DNA of 64,000 nucleotides from Verrucomicrobiales bacterium (GTDB lineage Bacteria; Verrucomicrobiota; Verrucomicrobiia; Verrucomicrobiales; DEV007), in contig JARGNG010000004.1 of the NCBI GenBank assembly GCA_029213265.1, positions 1 through 64,000 on the forward strand, given 5' to 3'. The position numbers and the translations under genes are program-made. Positions 39,493 to 49,116 of this stretch are shown here, piece after piece; the stretch's first letter is position 1; the number at the start of each line of letters is the position of its first letter. The notes below the pieces were generated by a model. That model saw only the letters and a list, made by a program, of their open reading frames with translations. It was not told the DNA's origin and searched no databases.

Positions 39493-40260
39493 CTATTGAA
39501 AAGTGCCGCCGATTCCCACCTCGCGGAGAGCTTTCATCACCTCATAGGGCTTGAAGTCCTCGCCTTTGACATTGACCCGGCCTGAACCCGGTTTCGCATC
39601 CACTTCCTCGACTCCATCGACGTCTTCCACTGCCTTGGTAAAGGCTTTGACACATCCACGACAGCAAAGGTGAGGATCCCGCACGACCATCGTACCGGTG
39701 GTGAAGTCATCTTCCTTCAGGTCCGCAATCTTGAGGGTATCATGATCGGAAACTCCGTAAAATCCTGAAGCAGTGACCGCGCGCAGAGCCATTTGGGCCG
39801 CCTTTCCACTCGGTGCTTTGATCGTCACGGTATTGTCACTGCGACTTGCCGAGACTTCCACAGCCGGGTCGACTTTCACTTTGTCATGCTCCTTGATCGC
39901 CAGAATGGCGTCTTCGCAGTCTCCACAGCACAGGTGAACCCCACTGAGAGTGATGGTAACTTCGCCTTCCGGAATTCCACCCTTTGGCGTTTCTTTCGGA
40001 GATTCTTTCATTTCCCCTTCGCCCGGCTTTTTGAGGCTTTTGACAAACTCGTTGTCTGCTGCAGAGAGGCTGGAAAGCGGCACATCGAAGATCTGACCGT
40101 TTGTCATTTTGATTTGGATGGTGGCATCATCCTTCATTCCCGCAAACTCTGCTGTGATCTTTTTCCCGTCCGCTTCGCGGGTCCATTCGCGAACCTCGGC
40201 AAATGCGATGGAAGAGGTCAGCAGCCAAAGCGCCACCAGTCGAAGTAATTGTGTTCTCAT
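39493..40260 (-). CDS. secreted SHD1 plus two HMA-like domains (CCxDC/CCxGC)
   Basis: Signal peptide; REWTREADGKKITAEFAGMKDDATIQIKMTNGQIFDVPLSSLSAADNEFV; VTITLSGVHLCCGDCEDAI and TMVVRDPHLCCRGCVKAFTKAV. Confidence 0.8.
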   Translation of the reverse strand: MRTQLLRLVALWLLTSSIAFAEVREWTREADGKKITAEFAGMKDDATIQIKMTNGQIFDVPLSSLSAADNEFVKSLKKPGEGEMKESPKETPKGGIPEGEVTITLSGVHLCCGDCEDAILAIKEHDKVKVDPAVEVSASRSDNTVTIKAPSGKAAQMALRAVTASGFYGVSDHDTLKIADLKEDDFTTGTMVVRDPHLCCRGCVKAFTKAVEDVDGVEEVDAKPGSGRVNVKGEDFKPYEVMKALREVGIGGTFQ

Positions 40261-40389
40261 GCCGAATCATAGCCGCTTTTGCTCTGATTCGTCAATCCCT
40301 CCACATTGTGGGAATTTTCTTCCGCTTCCTAATCTTTTCCTAATCGAAGGTCTTCTATTTTCAGAGCGTTCATTCAATCCGAATACACT

Positions 40390-40917
40390 ATGAAAAAAAT
40401 CACACTCGCAATCCTCACCGGCATCTCCTTGGTCGGAGCCTCCTCCGCTCTTTCACAGGACGATCCGCCTCCTCCAGCCAACCAGCCTGACCTCATCCTC
40501 AAAGGGAAAGGTGAGCCGGTTGGCAACGACGTTTACGGCCGTTCGGAAGGCCAGAAAATTCGAAGTAAAACGATTGGCGGGCGCCCGGTCAGCTACACCA
40601 TCGGCGTGCAAAACGACGGAACCGAAGACGACCGGATCCGAGTGCGGGGCACGGGATCGGATCGTAAATTCCGGGTCGGATACTCGATCGGTGATCGCAA
40701 TGTCACTGCCGGCATGAAGCGCGGACTTCCGCTTGCCCTCGCATCCGATGAATCGGTTCGCATTCGCGCTACGGTAAAGGCCACCCGGGCGACTGCCGGA
40801 CGCGACGCGCGAAAGGTGCTGCGATACCTCGCCACTTCCTCCGGAGATCGCACCAAGCGCGACTCTGCAGCGTCCTTCGTCTTCAAGAAAAAGGCCCGTG
40901 ATTCGGAGCGTGGATAA
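40390..40917 (+). CDS. hypothetical secreted protein
   Basis: Signal peptide MKKITLAILTGISLVGASSALS; QPDLILKGKGEPVGNDVYGRSEGQKI...YTIGVQNDGTEDDRIRVRGTGSDRKF. Confidence 0.7.
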   Translation: MKKITLAILTGISLVGASSALSQDDPPPPANQPDLILKGKGEPVGNDVYGRSEGQKIRSKTIGGRPVSYTIGVQNDGTEDDRIRVRGTGSDRKFRVGYSIGDRNVTAGMKRGLPLALASDESVRIRATVKATRATAGRDARKVLRYLATSSGDRTKRDSAASFVFKKKARDSERG

Positions 40918-40950
40918 GAATCGATACGGTTCCCAAAAACGAAATTCATG

Positions 40951-40980
40951 AGACCGCGCCTGATAACGGCGCGGTCTTTT
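40951..40980 (+). terminator. Rho-independent terminator
   Basis: AGACCGCGCC-tgataac-GGCGCGGTCT then TTT; 10-bp perfect stem. Confidence 0.88.
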
Positions 40981-41075
40981 CGTGTTACTCCACAAGAATT
41001 CGGGCCCTGGCAATAGCCTGACAACGTCCACCCGGGTAGATTGACACTCTTCGCCCTGCGTGACCTAATAGCACC

Positions 41076-41810
41076 GTGAAAGCCTTCCCCCTTCCCCTTT
41101 TCGTTTTAGCGCTTCTTTTTTGCGTTTCCTCCCCCGTCAAGACAGAGGAACCGAAGTCGATTGACCTCCTCGGACTCGAGTGCTGGGACGCTCCCGGAGA
41201 GTGGTGCCACGCCGGGAAAGTATCCGGTAGCACGACCGAAAAAAAGTGGAGCTCCGTGGTACCCGGCTCAGGAATCCTTTTTAGTGGAAAGAAGGAGAAA
41301 TCCAACAACCTCGTCAGCAAGACAAGCTATGGCGACGTGGAAGTCTACGCAGAATTCATGATCCCCAAGTCCTCCAATTCCGGCATCTACTTCATGGAGC
41401 GATACGAAGTGCAGATCCTCGACAGTTTTGGAAAACCGGATGATGGGCTGAGACATGGCGACTGCGGTGGCATCTATCAGCGCTGGGATGAATCCAGGGA
41501 AGGGAAGGACAAAGGCTTCGAAGGCACACCTCCCTCGACCAACGCTTCCACGGCTCCCGGCACCTGGCAGAAATTTCACATCGTGTTCCGTGCGCCCCGT
41601 TTTAACGCGGAGGGAAGCAAGACTGAGAGTGCTCGCTTCATTCTGGTGAAACACAACGGTGTCGTGATCCATCAGGATATCGAAGTAACCGGTCCTACCC
41701 GCGGAGGAAAAGTCGAAAAGGAAGTCAGCTCGGCACCTTTCAAAATTCAGGGAGATCACGGACCAATTGCCTTCCGGAACTTCACGGTGAAGAACCTGAA
41801 GTTGGATTGA
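41076..41810 (+). CDS. DUF1080 / 3-keto-disaccharide hydrolase-domain secreted protein (GTG start)
   Basis: NSGIYFMERYEVQILDSFGKPDD...CGGIYQRWDESREGK; GDHGPIAFRNFTVKNL. Confidence 0.9.
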   Translation: MKAFPLPLFVLALLFCVSSPVKTEEPKSIDLLGLECWDAPGEWCHAGKVSGSTTEKKWSSVVPGSGILFSGKKEKSNNLVSKTSYGDVEVYAEFMIPKSSNSGIYFMERYEVQILDSFGKPDDGLRHGDCGGIYQRWDESREGKDKGFEGTPPSTNASTAPGTWQKFHIVFRAPRFNAEGSKTESARFILVKHNGVVIHQDIEVTGPTRGGKVEKEVSSAPFKIQGDHGPIAFRNFTVKNLKLD

Positions 41811-41845
41811 CAAGATAATTCGTTTTCGGGCAGGATGTTACCACG

Positions 41846-42346
41846 ATGAGCTCGTTTCACATCCGGCCGAGATTTCAGCAAGTGGTGTCCCTTCCCCGGG
41901 AAGAGATCCAGGAGCGGTTAGCCGAGTCCCTCAAGCGACCGGGCTCAAGGTGTACGATCTTGAACTTCCCGGGTTTTCTCACGATCCGCATTCCCGACGA
42001 GGATCGCCATTTCTGGTCCCCCCGGCTCACCCTGAGCTTTGATGAGAATGATTCCGGCGAGACTGTCATCACCGGAATCTACGGTCCAAACGCGAATGTT
42101 TGGGGCATCTTTTTCTACAGCTACCTATGCATCGGGTTTCTCGGGGTAATCTCACTGGTCATGGGCATTTCCCAGTGGGCCATCGGAAAACCGCCGAGTT
42201 GGCTCTGGCTGGCTGGAGTCGCCCTTTTCGGTCTTATTGGAATCTACCTCGTCGCCCAGTTTGGCCAGAAGCTCGGGGTGCAGGATACGTTTCGCATCCA
42301 CCAGGCCTACGAGTCGGCAGTAGGTGAAGAGGTGCCTATTGAATGA
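41846..42346 (+). CDS. hypothetical membrane protein
   Basis: Two TM segments (FFYSYLCIGFLGVISLVMGISQW; WLWLAGVALFGLIGIYLVAQFG). Confidence 0.6.
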   Translation: MSSFHIRPRFQQVVSLPREEIQERLAESLKRPGSRCTILNFPGFLTIRIPDEDRHFWSPRLTLSFDENDSGETVITGIYGPNANVWGIFFYSYLCIGFLGVISLVMGISQWAIGKPPSWLWLAGVALFGLIGIYLVAQFGQKLGVQDTFRIHQAYESAVGEEVPIE

Positions 42347-42351
42347 CCGCA

Positions 42352-42388
42352 GGAGCCTGCCCCTGTTGGACAGGCACCTGTTGGCTCC
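42352..42388. repeat. nested inverted repeat/CCTGTTGG element between convergent genes
   Basis: GGAGCC...GGCTCC outer arms, CCTGT-tgg-ACAGG inner arms, direct repeat CCTGTTGG. Confidence 0.55.
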
Positions 42389-42413
42389 ATGACCAGACCG
42401 GGCTTCCTGTTGC

Positions 42414-45407
42414 TCACTCCGCAAACAACGGGTCCTCTGGATTCCCCTTGGAAAGAAGATACGCAAGGAGATCGAGAACGTCGTCCTTGCTGAGCGTGTT
42501 GACGAGGCCCGGAGGCATCATACTGATGGGCGAAGGCTTCATCTTCTGTAACCGCTTCCGGTCGACGTCCGTGATGTCGTCCGGATTCATCATGTTCGTA
42601 TTCACCTTTACCACGTCGCCACTCAAGTTCATGATGCGACCGGTCACGATGGAACCATCTTTCATTTCAAAAATCATCTGCCCGTATTGATCCGAAATTT
42701 CCTTTCCCGGGTCGATGATGGATTCCAGCAAATCCCGGGGACTGAATTTTCCGGATACACTGGTCAGATCGGGACCAATCGCGCCGCCTTCCTGATTAAA
42801 ACGGTGACAGGCGAAACAAGTCGCCGCACCGAACATTTTTCGACCGTTCACAAAGTCGCGATTCCCTTCGAGCCCTACATGGATGACGTCGTCGAAATCC
42901 GCCACCGTCCAATTCTGAACAAACGAACGCGGCTCGGAGGTGAAAATCTGCCCGGCCGGCGGCTCCGCCTCAATCGTCTCTTTCAACGCGATTCTCTGCT
43001 CTTCCGGAGTGTTTTCGAGCGCGGTCTTTTTCATGTTTTCGATAAAGAGGCCAAAGCTGGCTCCTCCTTTGTAGCTCTTCGCACGAGTGAACCATTCGAA
43101 GAAGATCTTGCGCAGCTCGAGATTCCAACCGGACTTCTGATGCCGTAACGATTTGGCGTAGGACATTTGCTCCTCTTGAGAAGGGGCCTCTTCGAGAAGC
43201 TCAATTCCCACCTCGGCAGCTCCGGGATGATCGAGGTAAACGGCGAGTTGAAGCGCTTCCGAGTCGAGAGCGGGGTCTCCGAATGGCATGGCTTTGACAA
43301 TCCTTTCTCCGAGCTCCCTTCGCGTCTCTTCTCTCCCCTCTCCCATTCGGGTGAAGGCCAGGCTGTAGGCACGAAGCAAATCGAGTTTCTGCCTTCTTGT
43401 GATCTCCCCCATCGGAATTCGATCGAGCGCATCAATGAGGTCTTCCTGCAGGCTCTTGTCACCATGACGGGCCAAAGCGATCAAGACATTGATGGACGCT
43501 TCCGGATCGTTTTCTTTCAATGCCCGCTTCTGCCAGTCGACAACCGGCTGATGCTCTACCGCGATCCGGGCCGCGTATCGGACGAAGCGGTCCGGATGTC
43601 CCAGATGGGGCCAGACCTTTGCCACCGCCTCCGGGTCGGTCTTGTGAAATGCATCCAACTCCGCCCGGAGTTGCTGCAGTTCGTTTCGTCTCGGGACCGG
43701 AATGGCATCCGTACTTTCTTCACCTGTGTAGGTCACCCGGTAGAGCCCTGATTGCACCCGTCGCCCGCCGATCGCGATATACATAGCGCCATCAGCTGGA
43801 TTCACGAGGAGGTCAGTCAGCGGAAGAGGCTGCGCACTCATGAATTCTTCAAAGCTCGCTTTGTATCCGGCTCCGGAGGGCTCCATATGCACCGCATAGA
43901 GTTTGCCATAGCTCCAGTCTGCTACAAACAGCGCATCCTGGTACTTTGCCGGAAATTTGGCACCATATCCGAAACTGACTCCCGTGGGAGATCCGGGACC
44001 AATGTCGACAACGGCGGGAAGGCTGTCAGGATAATACGACGGCCATTTTCCGCCCCCGTTTCTCCAACCAAACTCGGCACCGCTCGTGATCAGATTGACA
44101 CGGGTCGGACGATACCAGGGAGTGTTCATGTCCCATTCCATATCCGCATCGTAGGTGAAGAGATCTCCCCACTGATTGAACGCGACATCATACTGATTTC
44201 GAAACCCTGTCGCGATGAGCTCCCATGTCTTTCCATCCGGGTCCGTTTTTGCGATCCACCCGCCGGGAGCCAGCGTCCCTTTCATAAATCCCCTTCCAAT
44301 GGGGCGCTCCAAAAGCAGGTCCTCTCCCCAGACCTGCGGAATACGGGAGGAATCAACTTTCGTTACCGGGGTCTGATTCCCGACCACGACGTAAATCGAT
44401 TTCCCATCCGGACCTAACACAACCGCATGAGGTCCATGTTCGCCGCCCACGTCATCAAATTTGCGAAGCAGCTCCTTCGTATCAAACTGATCATCCCCGT
44501 CGCTGTCGGTGATCCGATACAGCCCGCGCCCCCCATGTTCGGAGGTATTTAGAACAACGTAGAGACTATCAAACGCAAAAAGAAGCCCCTGGGCACCCCC
44601 AATGTCCACATTGATTTCCTCGACCTCTTCGTCGCGGATACTCCGACCTAACGGTGGTATCTTGACCCGATAGAGAGATCCGTATTGATCGGAAACAATG
44701 AGCCGTTGCTTGTCATCAATGGTCATCGCAACCCAGGAACCCTGATCCGCCTTCGGAACCGAGTAGAGAAGCTCCGCCTGAAAGCCATCCACCAGGTTGA
44801 TCGCATCCACCCGCGTCGCCTCCGGAACGCGAAGGTCGAGGAGCGACGAAATCTCCTCCTTCTTGAAACTCCCCCACGGCTGCTGGCCAATCGCCGCTAC
44901 GAGAGTAGAATCAGCCCAGTAATTCGCGGCGAGTTTGGTTCCCGGTTGATTCCAACCCTTCTGCGCTTTGTCCGCAATCTGCCAAGACGGGCCACTGTGA
45001 ATCCGTGACTTTTCGCCCGCCCCGTTGGTGACTTCAAGAAGAGCCCATAAACCGGCAGGACCACCCGCGTTTTGAGCCCGAATTGCCACCAGGTTCGACT
45101 TCCCCTTGGCGACTACATCGGAAATATCAGCCACGTCGGGCTTGCTCCAGTTCTCCCCGCGAAGGACAGGACGTCTTTCGCCGTTTACGTAGGCGTCGTA
45201 TTTATTGTCAGCCGCTACGATCAGAAGAACCCGCCGGGCATCGGCGGGAACATCGAAGTTCCGCCTCACGTAGACCACCTCGTCAGCGCCAGCCTGCTTC
45301 GAGGACCAGATCCAGCTCGGATAGATGTCGGGGCCGTCCTCAGCCGCGAGGAATGAGAACGAAAAGAGAAAGATCAGTAAACTGCTACCAGTCAGGGAAT
45401 TTTTCAT
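42414..45407 (-). CDS. PVC-type heme-binding CxxCH beta-propeller protein
   Basis: Signal peptide; propeller region; C-terminal FGAATCFACHRFNQEGGAIGPDLTSVSGKFSPRDLLESIIDPGKEISDQYGQMIFEMKDGSIVTGRIM. Confidence 0.95.
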   Translation of the reverse strand: MKNSLTGSSLLIFLFSFSFLAAEDGPDIYPSWIWSSKQAGADEVVYVRRNFDVPADARRVLLIVAADNKYDAYVNGERRPVLRGENWSKPDVADISDVVAKGKSNLVAIRAQNAGGPAGLWALLEVTNGAGEKSRIHSGPSWQIADKAQKGWNQPGTKLAANYWADSTLVAAIGQQPWGSFKKEEISSLLDLRVPEATRVDAINLVDGFQAELLYSVPKADQGSWVAMTIDDKQRLIVSDQYGSLYRVKIPPLGRSIRDEEVEEINVDIGGAQGLLFAFDSLYVVLNTSEHGGRGLYRITDSDGDDQFDTKELLRKFDDVGGEHGPHAVVLGPDGKSIYVVVGNQTPVTKVDSSRIPQVWGEDLLLERPIGRGFMKGTLAPGGWIAKTDPDGKTWELIATGFRNQYDVAFNQWGDLFTYDADMEWDMNTPWYRPTRVNLITSGAEFGWRNGGGKWPSYYPDSLPAVVDIGPGSPTGVSFGYGAKFPAKYQDALFVADWSYGKLYAVHMEPSGAGYKASFEEFMSAQPLPLTDLLVNPADGAMYIAIGGRRVQSGLYRVTYTGEESTDAIPVPRRNELQQLRAELDAFHKTDPEAVAKVWPHLGHPDRFVRYAARIAVEHQPVVDWQKRALKENDPEASINVLIALARHGDKSLQEDLIDALDRIPMGEITRRQKLDLLRAYSLAFTRMGEGREETRRELGERIVKAMPFGDPALDSEALQLAVYLDHPGAAEVGIELLEEAPSQEEQMSYAKSLRHQKSGWNLELRKIFFEWFTRAKSYKGGASFGLFIENMKKTALENTPEEQRIALKETIEAEPPAGQIFTSEPRSFVQNWTVADFDDVIHVGLEGNRDFVNGRKMFGAATCFACHRFNQEGGAIGPDLTSVSGKFSPRDLLESIIDPGKEISDQYGQMIFEMKDGSIVTGRIMNLSGDVVKVNTNMMNPDDITDVDRKRLQKMKPSPISMMPPGLVNTLSKDDVLDLLAYLLSKGNPEDPLFAE

Positions 45408-45572
45408 AGGGAGATTGAGTTTCTATAGGATACGGTCTACGATTGCCGCCGCTCCGACAATCTCGAAAATAGCCGTGACACAGATATGGCGTAATCAAGC
45501 GAAGAAGGCGTTTTCACGCCACCGTTCCCCGTCGAAGCTCTCTCCGTTGCTCTTTTCCCAGACAAATTTCCC

Positions 45573-48500
45573 ATGAGATACCCACACCTTCCGCAGTTGG
45601 CCTTTCTCCTCCTTTCCTCGCTGCCGTTCTCCGCCATTGCCACGGATGTCAATCCGTCGAAAGAGAAGGGAAAGACCGTGGAGAATCCAGTCGAATTCAA
45701 GTCGACAAAGGAATACGAGGACGAAGCAAAAGTTCGCATCAGTGGATTCACTCTCCCTGAGGATGTGAAGGCGTCGCTATTTGCCGACTCCAGCCAGACG
45801 CAGAACCCGAGCGCGATCTGCTTCGACCGGAACGGGAAAATGTATGTCGCGGAAATTCATCGCTGGAGAGCCGGCGTCCAGGACATCCGGAATGAGCAGC
45901 AGATTCTCCTCGACGATATCAACAATCGCACCAGCGAGGACCGACTCGAAATGTATCAGCGCGATGCACTGACTCGCCCCCTTTCCTTCTACTCTGAGTT
46001 CGAGGATCGAATCGTCGTGATTGATGATACTGACAACGACGGCCGCGCCGACAATAATTCCGTGTGGGCGGACGGGTTCAACGATCCGCTCGATGGTCCC
46101 GGCATCGGACTGGTCGCAGGTCCCGACAACGAAATCTACTACACGAATATCCCCCACGTCTGGAAACTGGCCGACACCGACAAGGACGGAAAGGCAGACG
46201 AGCAAACCTCTCTGCAGGATGGCTTCGGAGTCCGCATGAGCATTTCCGGCCACGATATGCACGGCATCATCTGGGGGCCGGACGGAAAGCTTTACTGGTC
46301 GATCGGCGACCGCGGCTACCACTTCACCACCAAAGAGGGGCGACACTATGATCGAAACTACGAAGGCGCCGTTTTCCGCTGTGATCCGGACGGTTCGAAC
46401 GTCGAGGAAATTTATCGAGGTCTCCGAAACCCGCAGGAGCTGGCATTCGACAAATATGGAAACCTTTTCACCTGCGACAATGATGCCGATCAGTGGGACA
46501 CCGGGCGACTCGTTTACATTCTCGAAGGCGGCAACGCCGGATGGAACCACGGCCATCAAGTTATCCTCAATTTCCGCAACCAACTCGAACTGCGCACCCC
46601 CGACTATGAGCACCCCGGACACAAAACGATTCCGATGAGCCCCTGGATGGCCGAAGGAATCTGGGAGCCCCTGCACGACGAGAGACCAGCCTTCACCCTG
46701 CCGCCGATCGACAAGGTCTCCTGGGGTCCCAGTGGATTTGTCTACAACTACGGTGTTACCGCGATGCCGGAGCGGTACGCAGATCACTTCTGGATCTGTA
46801 ATTTCGGCGGCGCCAACGGCGATCTCGAAGCGTTCACCGTGAAAGAAAACGGAGCCGGTTTTTCTCTCGATCAACACGAGAAATTCATGGTTGGCCTCGG
46901 AAATACCGACGTCGAATTCGGACCGGATGGTCGAATGTATCTCAGTTGCTTCAACAACAACGGTTGGTATAAACAGGACATCGGCAACATCTACGCACTG
47001 GAGACGAAAGAGCCGAAGAATAGAGACCTCCTTGTCGAAACCGAAAAACTTCTCACGACTGATCTCTCCACCCTCGTGGAAAGCGAAGCCGCCGTCTTAC
47101 TGGGACATCCTGATATGCGGGTGCGAATGTTTGCCCAGTTCGATCTCGTCCGCCGCGGCTCCACTCAAGTCTTTCTCGACTCCATTGCCCAAAACGAAAA
47201 CCAGTTGAAGCGCCTGCACGGAATCTGGGGGCTCGGACAACTGGCCGGAAAGGACGAAGCATTGCTTTCCCACCACATCGAATTACTCACGGACAAGGAT
47301 GCCGAAGTCCGGGCCCAGGCCGCCAAAGTTCTTGCCGACTCAAGGACCACGGCAGCGGGAGAAGCACTCGTCGCAGCCCTTGATGACGAGTCGGCCCGGG
47401 TGCAGTCTTTTGCGGCGATCGGGGTAGGAAAGTGCGGCAATGCGCTGGCGCTGGACAAGTTGCTGGAAATGCTTGCCGGCAATGACAACCAGGACGTCTT
47501 CCTTCGCCATGCCCTCGTCCAGGGACTCTGGGGCCTCAATCAGCGTGAGAAGATTCTAAAGCAAACAAAGAACGAATCCGCCGCAGTCCGACTCGGTGTC
47601 CTGCTCGCGCTTCGAAAGCTCGAAGATCCACGGGTGAAATTCTTTCTCGGGGACGAGGATAAGTTCATCCGCGACGAAGCGATCCGGGCCATCAATGATC
47701 TTGACCTCTACACCGCCCTCCCCGCTCTGGCGGAGCAGATCACCCCTTTCATCGAGGCTGGCGAGGGGACTGCATTTCCCGAAGGACATCGCGATCTGCT
47801 CACGCACACCAGGATCATCAACGCAAATTTCCGCGTCGGTGAGCCGGAAAACGCCTCTCACCTGCTCGCCTACGCCGCCGGGACAAAGCTTCCGATGGTG
47901 CTTCGTGAGCAGGCCCTGAAAGCCATTCTCGAATGGAAAGAACCCAACCCGGTCGATTCGACCAACGGGTTTTATCGGCCGCTTGATCCCGCAAAACGCC
48001 CCGACATTTCAGAGGCGGTGCGATCCGGATTGCCGGCAGTGTTTGATACGGCAGAGGGAAACCTCATCAGTCTGGCCACCCGCATTGCGCTTGAATACGG
48101 GGCCGAAGCTCCCGTCGAACTGCTCACCAAACAGATCACGGACGAAGAGGCCGAACTTGAGGCCCGGATTGGCTCTCTTCAGGGACTGGCGAGACAGGAT
48201 ATCGCCGCACTGGAAAGTCTCTGGGACTCGTTGCTCGAATCCGGAGCGCCCCGGTTCAAAGCCGCCGTCGTGGAGCAACTCGTCCGCGCTGACAAGGACC
48301 GTGCCGTCTTTGAGGCCATTTCCATGGCCGAATCCGGTGATCTCCGCACCCGCCAGCAAGGCTACCGACTGCTATCCGGAATCGACAGTATCGCTGCGAT
48401 CGAATTTTTTCGACAAGGTCTCGAAGCCCTCAAGAAAGAGAAGCCGGGCGCCTTGCTCGATCTTCTCGAAGGTGCTTCGGCAAAACGATCAGACGAAAAG

Positions 48501-49037
48501 GTCGCTGCCCTGCTCGATGCCTACGAGGGCTCGCTCGATCCTGACGACCCCACTGCGGCCTTTCACCCTGCTCTCAAAGGAGGGGATGTGAAAGCGGGCA
48601 AAGAAATCTTCATGACCCATGCGGCAGGACAATGTGCCAAGTGTCACAAAGTAAACGGAGACGGAGGGGTCGCCGGCCCCGAACTCACCGGAATCGGTTC
48701 GCGCCAGGACCATGCCTACCTTCTCGCCTCCCTCGTTGCTCCCAGTAGCGTGATCGTACCCGGCTATGGAATGACGATGGTCACCTTGAAGACCGGCGAA
48801 AGCATCGGAGGGGCGCTACTTGAGGAAACCGATCAGGCGGTGACGCTCAAGCTCCCCGACCCCGAAGATCCCGACCGGCAGATCGAGAAGACGATCCCTC
48901 TTGCTGAGATCGAGACCCGCCAGCCTCCCATCTCTGCGATGCCCCCAATGGGCTACATTCTGAAAAAAGCAGAAATTAGAGATCTCGTCGCTTATCTCGC
49001 CTCCTTGAAGGAGAAAAATGGCAAAAAAGGCCATTAA
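45573..49037 (+). CDS. PVC-type heme-binding CxxCH protein with propeller and HEAT-repeat regions
   Basis: GFTLPEDVKASLFADSSQTQNPSAICFDRNGKMYVAEIHRWRAGVQD; HAAGQCAKCHKVNGDGGVAGPELTGIGSRQDHAYLLASLVAPSSVIVPGYGM. Confidence 0.95.
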   Translation: MRYPHLPQLAFLLLSSLPFSAIATDVNPSKEKGKTVENPVEFKSTKEYEDEAKVRISGFTLPEDVKASLFADSSQTQNPSAICFDRNGKMYVAEIHRWRAGVQDIRNEQQILLDDINNRTSEDRLEMYQRDALTRPLSFYSEFEDRIVVIDDTDNDGRADNNSVWADGFNDPLDGPGIGLVAGPDNEIYYTNIPHVWKLADTDKDGKADEQTSLQDGFGVRMSISGHDMHGIIWGPDGKLYWSIGDRGYHFTTKEGRHYDRNYEGAVFRCDPDGSNVEEIYRGLRNPQELAFDKYGNLFTCDNDADQWDTGRLVYILEGGNAGWNHGHQVILNFRNQLELRTPDYEHPGHKTIPMSPWMAEGIWEPLHDERPAFTLPPIDKVSWGPSGFVYNYGVTAMPERYADHFWICNFGGANGDLEAFTVKENGAGFSLDQHEKFMVGLGNTDVEFGPDGRMYLSCFNNNGWYKQDIGNIYALETKEPKNRDLLVETEKLLTTDLSTLVESEAAVLLGHPDMRVRMFAQFDLVRRGSTQVFLDSIAQNENQLKRLHGIWGLGQLAGKDEALLSHHIELLTDKDAEVRAQAAKVLADSRTTAAGEALVAALDDESARVQSFAAIGVGKCGNALALDKLLEMLAGNDNQDVFLRHALVQGLWGLNQREKILKQTKNESAAVRLGVLLALRKLEDPRVKFFLGDEDKFIRDEAIRAINDLDLYTALPALAEQITPFIEAGEGTAFPEGHRDLLTHTRIINANFRVGEPENASHLLAYAAGTKLPMVLREQALKAILEWKEPNPVDSTNGFYRPLDPAKRPDISEAVRSGLPAVFDTAEGNLISLATRIALEYGAEAPVELLTKQITDEEAELEARIGSLQGLARQDIAALESLWDSLLESGAPRFKAAVVEQLVRADKDRAVFEAISMAESGDLRTRQQGYRLLSGIDSIAAIEFFRQGLEALKKEKPGALLDLLEGASAKRSDEKVAALLDAYEGSLDPDDPTAAFHPALKGGDVKAGKEIFMTHAAGQCAKCHKVNGDGGVAGPELTGIGSRQDHAYLLASLVAPSSVIVPGYGMTMVTLKTGESIGGALLEETDQAVTLKLPDPEDPDRQIEKTIPLAEIETRQPPISAMPPMGYILKKAEIRDLVAYLASLKEKNGKKGH

Positions 49038-49116
49038 TTCTGGAAACCATTCGTTGTAAAGGCGTAACCCGGTGCAGCCTTGCCTGTTCCGCCCCGTTCC
49101 TGTATAGTTAAATCGG

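Noticed and set aside
41041-41068. TTGACA followed by TAATAG as promoter for the DUF1080 gene
   Set aside because: Spacing is about 19 bp and the -10 is weak, so not supportable without TSS data.
45777-46877. 366-aa minus-strand ORF
   Set aside because: Antisense to the PVC-type CxxCH protein.
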